From Cryptomeria japonica (Eukaryota; Streptophyta; Pinopsida; Cupressales; Cupressaceae), in the NCBI RefSeq assembly GCF_030272615.1, contig NC_081413.1, forward strand, positions 145,672,476-145,736,475: a stretch of DNA of 64,000 nucleotides. The letters run 5' to 3'. Of the stretch, positions 57,047 to 64,000 are shown one piece after another (positions within the stretch are counted from its first letter, which is position 1; each line of letters opens with the position of its first letter). The position numbers and the translations under genes were made by a program. The notes below the pieces were generated by a model that was not told where the DNA came from, did not search any database, and was given only the letters and a program-made list of their open reading frames with translations.

Positions 57047-58981
57047 GATTTGGACCAACTGGACTTATTTCAGAATTTATTAGAGTAAGTTGAAATGAAC
57101 TAATGTTTCTACTCTTGCTTGATTTCTTTCTCAAATACCTAGTCCATTTTGGATGGACCATGCACATCCAATTCTCCTCCTATCTGATAATTCGATTCCA
57201 TGATACATTTTCTTATATGAAAATGTTCATGTCACATTGATATTGAGGTACATACTTCAATATTGTAGCAAATTTCTCTTGATTTTTAATCTCTAGCATG
57301 TCTCCTTATTGTAGATTTTAAAAGTAAATAATTTTTTTTATCAAAATATAATTGAGGTAACAATATTTTTTTAAAAATAGACACAAATTGGTCCCACTTC
57401 GAACTCAAGTAACCCAATCCTAATTCTATCTTCCTATTCATCCACCAAGTGTATAGTTCTCCAAAAATTGGTAGGCTCTCCAAACCACCTTAGTTATTTC
57501 AAAATGATTATTAATCTCAAAATACTTCACCAATGTGGTTTAGTGCCAAATCCAATGAATAAAATATTTATGAATGACAAAGAGGAAATAGATACCATCA
57601 AACAAAGACATCAACAAAACTAGATTTAATTAATATAAAAATGAGAGAATACCTCAAGTAATTAAAATACTTAAGACTCCATCTCATAAACATAATAACC
57701 TATATGAAACAAAGGAAATAGCATACAAGTAGTTTAAAATGCATTATAATCTATCACCTTTCATAACCTCTATCATAATTACACCAGTAAATATGGTGAG
57801 AGAAAATACATATATATTCTTATAAATTTTCTTAAATCATTATAAACTACAATGAAGACATTCTATCGCACGAAGATGTGCTTTTACAAACCTTTCCTAC
57901 TCTTTATAAGATGTATTCCTTCACTTGCAACTCAAAATGGTAATATTTGATTCCCTATAATTAATTGTAGACTTTCTTAGAGTTGAAAATTACCTAGTGA
58001 TAAGCCTTTTGAATGAATAATCAATCTTGTACTTTTAGATCTATATTTTAGGTACATAATTTGCATATGGGAACCTTAAGATGATGTGGAAATTGCAGAT
58101 AACATAAGGAAACCCCTTTCTTTACTACAATCATCCTTCTCAAATGATTCATGCATACAATTATGTGAACTAACTACAAAAGTGTGTAGAATACAATGGG
58201 AGATATAGATAAATATCCCCTGATCCTATAATTATCTTGTCATTTATGAAACATTTGGTTGGAGAATTCTATGCAAAAGAGGAACCCATAATGTTTTTAT
58301 GGTTTATGGATAGGAGTTAGCATGATAACTATTTTGAGATTCAAATCACAACAACAATATTAATGGTAGCACGAGCCAACTTTTTCTTTTCATTATTGAA
58401 GGTACATGTGAATCAATGCCCTTAATATTTAATAATATTTTTGGATGGGATAATTTGATTGTCTATTTGTAAGGTCTTATCATGTTGTTAATGGTATACT
58501 AGGTCATGTGGGGATGTAAGTAAAGATGAACATAAAATATGATATAGCTTTTGGAGTTTCAAGGGTCAAGGGTAAATAATACCTCATAACGTATTCCATT
58601 ATCAAGGGGTCAAGGATCAAGATTATGAAATAATTCATGCTCAAATAAAATAGGTAAGAAGATAAGAATTTAAGTCCAAGCAAATTCACAATCTTTTTAA
58701 GAGATAGTGTAGTGAAAAGTGCTAGAGATCAAACTACAAGAATATCAAGGAAAATGTACCCAAGAAAAGGTATGGCCAAAATTCAAAGTCCAAAAGTAAC
58801 TTAGTGTTAATGATTAGGAAGTTGGAGTTCTAGAGAAAAACATTCCAATAAAAGGTTGTTCAAAACATTGAGAAAGACAAGAAAAAGTAGAGGTCAAGAA
58901 AAAGGGATGATGGGGTGAAATTTGAAATTTTAAAAAAAGTTCAAGGGTTGAATTTGGGAAACACATTAAAGTTATGGTGGC
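57047..58981. other. AT-rich region without recognised features
   Basis: I see no open frame with known motifs and no repeat termini. It separates the LTR from a pol that lacks its gag, so part of it may be unrelated DNA joined by deletion or insertion. Confidence 0.45.
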
Positions 58982-59830
58982 ATGAGGAAGTCTAATATCC
59001 TGATAAAAAGAACAAAAAGAATGGTGAATAAGTTGAATTTAGAGAGACTGAAACACCCTAAGCCTTATCAGATAGCATGGATTCAGGATGAACATAAGTT
59101 GTTAGTAAGTGAGCAATGTTTGGTGAAATTGAAAATTGGGAATTATCATGATGAAGTCTTGTGTGATATTATGCCTATGGATATTTGTCATCTTTTGTTG
59201 GGTAGACCTTGGTAGTTTGATAGACATGCAGTACATGATGGGAGGAATAAAACATACACTGTTGTGGCCAATGGGATGAAACAAGCCTTGTTGTCTTTGG
59301 AGGAACCTTTGAAGAATGAAGTCTGTATGAATGCTAGAATCTGTTTGGTAGATAGAAGGAAATTCTTGGATGGATTGAGACATGAGAATGTGTGTTTTTC
59401 CTTAATTCCTAAGAATACTGAGAAACTAGAACCTGAAGGAGAACAACTGGAAGAGATAAAAGATTTGCTGACAGAATATGAAGACATCATTTCAGATAAT
59501 GTACCTAATGGATTGACACATGTGAGAAGTATTCGTCATTGCATGGACTTGGTTCTTGGAGCAAGTTTGCCTAACAAAGCTGCACACCAGATGACACCGA
59601 CAGAGAATGAAGAACTGAATAGACAAGTGCATGAGTTGTTGAAGAAACGTTTGATCAGGGAAAGTCTGAGCCCTTGTGCAGTACCAACAGTATTAGCACC
59701 TAAGAAGAATGGAGAGTGGAGAATGTGTATTGATTCCAGAGAAATAAGAAAAATCACAGTGAAATATCGATTTTCTTTGCCTAAGATGGATGACATAATG
59801 GATTGTTTGAGTGGAGCGAAATAATTTACA
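58982..59830 (+). pseudogene. Chromovirus protease remnant and RT N-terminus (CRM/Galadriel-like)
   Basis: The protease core DSG motif is missing: homology starts at NKLNLERLKHPKPYQIAWI, then CDIMPMDICHLLLGRPW with a TAG directly after it (59213-59215), probably from CAG. The linker NGMKQALLSLEE leads to RT blocks SLSPCAVPTVLAPKKNGEWR, MCIDSREIRKITVKYRF and LPKMDDIMDCLSGAK. A TAA follows at 59822. The truncation just before the protease active site suggests a 5' deletion of the whole gag. Confidence 0.85.
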
Positions 59831-60800
59831 AAGATAGATTTAAAGAGTGCATATCATCAGATTAGGATCAGAGAAGGTGATGAGTGGAAGACAACATTTA
59901 AGACAAGTGAAGGACTGTATGAATGGTTGGTGATGCCTTTTGGGTTAACTAAAGCACCGAGTACTTTCATGAGCCTGATGATTGAGGTATTGAAGAAATT
60001 ATTGGGTAAGTTTGTTATTGTGTATTTGGATGACATTCTGAATTTCAACAAGACAAAAGAGGAGCATTCGTTGCAGTTAAGACAAGTTTTGTAGAGGTTG
60101 AGAGAAAAGAAGTTGTTGATAAATATCAAGAAGTGTAGTTTCACGAAGGATGAGTTAGTCTATTTGGGATTTGTGATATCTGAGGATGGTTTGAAGATGG
60201 ACCCTGAGAAAGTGAAAGCAATTTTTAAGTGGCCTACACCAGAAAGCATTGGAGAGGCAAGATCATTTCATGAATTGGCTAGTTTTTATCGGAAGTTTAT
60301 CAAAAATTTCAGTTCAGTTTGTAACCCTATGACTGAGACCGTGAGAGGAGATCAGAAGGAATTCAAGTGGACCACCAGAGAAAACAAAAGTTTTGAACTA
60401 TTGAAATAGAAAGTGACTCAACAACCCATGTTGGCTTTATTGGCTTTATCAGATTTCAATAAAGTATTTGAAGTGGATTGTGATGCAAGTGGAATAGCGT
60501 CAGGAAGGGAGAGAAGTAGCTTATTTCAGTGAGAAATTGAATGATGCTCGGAAGAGATATTCAGTGTATGATCAGGAGTTTTATGCCAGAGTTCAAGCCT
60601 TGGAAAAGTTGAGACATTACCTATTGCGTAAGGAGTTTGTGTTATATACAGATCATCAAGATTTGTTGTATTTAAACAGTCAGAATAAGTTGAATCAGAG
60701 ACATATGAGATGGGTAGAATTCTTGTAGAGTTACACCTTTTTGTTGAAGCATAAAAGTGGAAATATAACAAAGTTGCTAATGCATTGAGTAGGAGAAGGA
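59831..60800 (+). pseudogene. Chromovirus RT C-terminus and RNase H
   Basis: In the same frame: [35 protein letters not shown] and the intact catalytic VYLDDILNF (about 60021-60047). Then comes KCSFTKDELVYLGFVIS with a TAG before it (60092). RNase [12 protein letters not shown], then a frameshift (about 60500), [28 protein letters not shown] and RHMRWVEFL before a stop (60726). The frame returns to the original one downstream. Confidence 0.85.
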
Positions 60801-62275
60801 ATTTGCTTACAGAGATGAGAGTGAAAGTATTAGGATTTGAAGATTTGAAGACCTTGTATGATAAAGACCCGAATTTTGCAGAACCTTGGAAAGAATGTAG
60901 AGAACCGGTCATGGTAGATTGAAGCAAGTGGTTGGATTACTTCATTCAGGATGGGATGTTATTCAGAGGAGTTCAGTTGTGCATACCTAAGAGTTCTATG
61001 AGAGAGAATCTGATAAAGGAGAAACACAATGGAGGACTAGCTAGACATTCTGGTATTGACAAAACAGTAGCATTGGTGAGTGAGCAGTACTTTTGGCCTT
61101 AGATTCATAAGGATGTTAAGAGATAATATGTGCAAAGTTGTAGTGTTTTTCAAGTTGCAAAGGGTAGTAGTCAGAATGTGGGATTGTGTATACCTTTGAT
61201 AGTACCTATAAGACCTTGAGAGGATATAAGCATGGATTTTGTACTTGGATTGCCTAAAAAACCAAGAGGGAATGATTCTATATTTTTGGTAGTGGATAGA
61301 TTCTCGAAGATGGCTCATTTCATACCTTTTAAGAAGACATCAAATGCATTACATGTAGAAGACCTATTCAAGGAAATGGTGAGATTGCATGGATTACCTA
61401 AGAGCATAGTTTCAGACAAGACACTAAGTTTGTTGGATATTTTTTGGAGAACACTTTGGAAGAAGATGAAGACAGATTTGAAGTTCAGTTCTACTTTTCA
61501 TCCACAAACTGATGGACAGATAAGAGTTATTAACTAGAATTTGGGAAATTTGTTGAGATGTTTAGTGGGAGATAAAACCAGAAGTTGGGATTTGATTTTT
61601 GCACAAACAGAGTTTGCCTACAACAATTTAGTGAGTAGGAGTACTGGAAGAACACCTTTTGAGATTGTTATCGGAGTGCACCTTAGAGGTATATCATAAT
61701 TGAGGGATATTAGCAGTGAAGACCAGAGAAGTTTAGAAGTAGAAGACTTTTTAGATCACATGGTAGCCTTGCATATTCAGGTTAAGCAACATTTGGAAGA
61801 CATGAACAACAAGTATAAGGAGAAGGCAAATGAGAAGAGGAGACATAAGGAATTTGAAGTTAGCGATGAAGTGATGGTATATATGAGAAAAGAGAGATTC
61901 TTGATTGGAACTTATAACAAATTGCAAATGAAGAAGTTTGGACCTTGCAGGATTTTGAGGAAGTTCGGTTCTGGAAATGCATATGAAGTGGAGTTACCGG
62001 ATAGTCTGAGTATTTCACCTATGTTTAACATTGCAGATCTTCATGAGTATCATGAACTAGAATTCAGTGAGTACAATATTGCAGACTTGGAGAAACAATT
62101 GCCCCAAAAGGAACCAGATCAGATTGCAGAAATTTTGGATTGTAGGATTGGGCGTAGTACCCGGAGCAGTTAATATAAGGAGTATCTTGTGAAGTGGAAG
62201 GACATACTAGTTGAAGATTCATCTTGGATTTTTTAGGTAGAGGAGTACTGTCTTGGGTGTCCTCTGACCCTAGCA
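60801..62275 (+). pseudogene. Chromovirus integrase with C-terminal chromodomain
   Basis: Zinc module: HNGGLARHSGIDKT, then CSVFQ where CxxC is expected, so it is damaged. Core: [14 protein letters not shown] keeps the first Asp and [10 protein letters not shown] the second. In TDGQIRVIN the catalytic Glu (usual GQTEVVN) is Arg. The GPF/Y-like FGPCRILRKFGSGNAYEVEL is at about 61948. The chromodomain (about 62119-62250) has EILDCRIGRSTRSS, a TAA (62171), YKEYLVKWKDILVEDSSWI and another TAG. Chromodomains of this type bind modified histone H3. Confidence 0.83.
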
Positions 62276-62308
62276 AAGTGAGAGGCTCACTTTTTCAATA
62301 ACCCCAGA

Positions 62309-63095
62309 TGTCTGATGTAGGAGCATCACCGCTTCATAGCAATCTTGCATCAACCAAAAACATTTTCTTTCTGTTTTGCTTTCTGTTTGCAATTTCAACT
62401 TTTCTTTTTGTGTGTCCCATTTTTGGCTCACCAAATCCTGTTGAGTTGGATTCTACTTGAAGACTTGATCATCTTTCTTAGTTCCAGACCGCATCGCATT
62501 TGGATCACTTTTTAGCAAGATATCAATATCAATTTCCTTGATAGTTTTCTATTACCGGTTGCCTGGACCTATTTTGGTGATCTACCGGAACCCCTTCCAA
62601 ATCTTGCGGATCCTTGGGCATTGATTACGATGTTCCTTGGAATGTGGCCGACTTTTTCCCGCAATCTATGTTTCATCTTTTGGATTTTTTGGAGGAATCT
62701 CTTGGTGGAGGCTGACCTTGTTCATTTTACACGTTAGGTCTTGTTCTTCGGGTTTTGATCCCTTTGGGGCCAACCGGATCCTTTGGATCGTATATATAAT
62801 TGTAATTTTGCATTAGAATGTAATGAATCGAAGAATCAAGTAGCAAGACTTTGCATAGATGATAGATCTTAAGATTCAAGGTCCCAATTGTGACCTATTC
62901 TGTATGTTCTACCAGGCCTATGAGCCGGTTATGCTGTAAACCGATTGTTACCGGTTGGTTGTAATCAATTTTCATGAAATAAAACAATTTGTTCTGCATT
63001 GCCTCCATCATATCTTTGTGTTTCCGTTGTGTTTACTCTTGCTGACTGGTCCAAATTTTTCTCTTTGAGGTCCCCCCTCATCGTTGACTGCTTCA
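62309..63095 (+). repeat. Chromovirus 3' LTR (787 bp)
   Basis: It starts TGTCTGATGTAGGAGCATCA soon after the chromodomain and ends near TTGACTGCTTCA. GTATATATAATTG at about 62789 is the likely TATA region. Homologous LTRs are at 56242-57046 and, truncated, at 53396-54044. Confidence 0.78.
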
Positions 63096-64000
63096 GTATA
63101 TTGGGAAGGGAAACTTTGAAATTCTAGCATTCAACACAATCCTTATAAATTGAAAAACAAAACCTCCACACTTGAAATTTTTGAGGCCTTGCAACTTGAA
63201 ACACATGATAGGAAGACAAGGGATGACAATGCCAACACTTAGGAAAGACTGACAAATAGAGACACACACCAAAAATTATCATAATTAGGTATTCGGAAGT
63301 AGCTAGCCTTTAATTAGAAAAATATTTATTAGATGTATGACTCTTAGTTTAATTAAGAATGTAGCTAAAAATAATGGTTGTTCCTAGTGGTGAATGTAGA
63401 TCTCTACAAAGTTAGCTTGAAAAAATTGACTATACAAAGATAAAAGAATTTTTTTTACATGAATAAGTTAGCAATTATAATGCATATTGTATATATGTAC
63501 ATATCATCCAAGTAAACTATTATGATAGAATATATTTTCCAAATGTAATGGCTAGTTTTTTCACACCTCTCATTTAAATTGAGAGAATATTTGAAATGGA
63601 TAAATGTACCAATGGAATCCTAACCTCCTCTAAAGGAATGGCTACCATAGGTTGTGTGCCATCCTTTAGTAACCATTAGTGGTTTGGTAAGTAATATTAT
63701 TATTTTCAAGAAATAGAATTCTAATTTCAAATGAGGATTTGAGAAAAAAGATTGATAACCAAAGCTATGTAGTTTTTTGCTAACAATGGCATGTTAACAT
63801 ATCTATCCAACATCATTTTTCAACCTTGGTATCATTTAAGATCCAATTTAATATGATGAACTATTAGAAAAGAAAATATGTTTCGAACTGCCATTCAACT
63901 ATTATTTTCTATTATTTCAACACTGTCATTATGAATATATTTTTTCTGCTTTAAATTATATGTTACAAAATTAAACATAAAAAAATAATTTGAAAAAATA
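63096..64000. other. AT-rich flank without recognised features
   Basis: I see no gene, repeat terminus or structured element. Short AT-rich frames only. Confidence 0.5.

Overview
This is a gene-poor stretch of nuclear plant DNA made almost wholly of nested LTR retrotransposons. I recognise no host gene, tRNA or rRNA. Two runs of exactly 500 N (14874-15373 and 54257-54756) are scaffold gaps. The large, recently inserted and nested elements, plant-type primer-binding sites (TGGTATCAGAGC) and typical plant lineages (Tekay-like and CRM/Galadriel-like chromoviruses, Tat, SIRE-like copia) point to a seed plant with a large genome. A gymnosperm is my guess, not something the sequence proves.

Left block (1708-12838). 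A SIRE/copia-like non-autonomous element lies on the minus strand at 1713-12833, with TSD TCAAG on both sides. It encodes a gag-like coiled-coil/zinc-knuckle ORF and a second, 1,024-codon reading frame of unknown function, with no protease, integrase or reverse transcriptase. Its left LTR is split by a 4.5 kb solo LTR (1968-6478, TSD CACTT) of a Tekay-like family.

Middle block (14.3-33.35 kb). A decayed minus-strand Ty3 pol fragment runs into the first gap. After the gap comes a young Tekay-like chromovirus (visible from 15374 to 27719) with 4.7 kb LTRs. Its polyprotein occupies one frame (18243-23009) broken only by five nonsense codons. Its LTRs carry an array of GC-rich hairpins and telo-box palindromes beside a TATA box. 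It sits at the 3' LTR/polypurine junction of a minus-strand copia element (to 33352) whose LTR and leader resemble those of the left non-autonomous element.

Right-centre block (33.5-53.3 kb). A decayed minus-strand Tat-lineage Ty3 element (G-patch, RT, two RNase H domains, integrase) is split inside its second RNase H domain by a non-coding element with a 4.3 kb 5' LTR (35489-44241, TSD TGAGT). That LTR contains a minisatellite.

Right block (53.3-63.1 kb). This holds a copia LTR scrap, a chromovirus deletion derivative (LTR, gap, gag-protease, LTR) and a 5'-truncated chromovirus pol with chromodomain and 3' LTR. The last 0.9 kb is featureless and AT-rich.

No element has a fully intact coding region. 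The Tekay-like element comes closest, and the non-autonomous left element keeps both its frames free of frameshifts.
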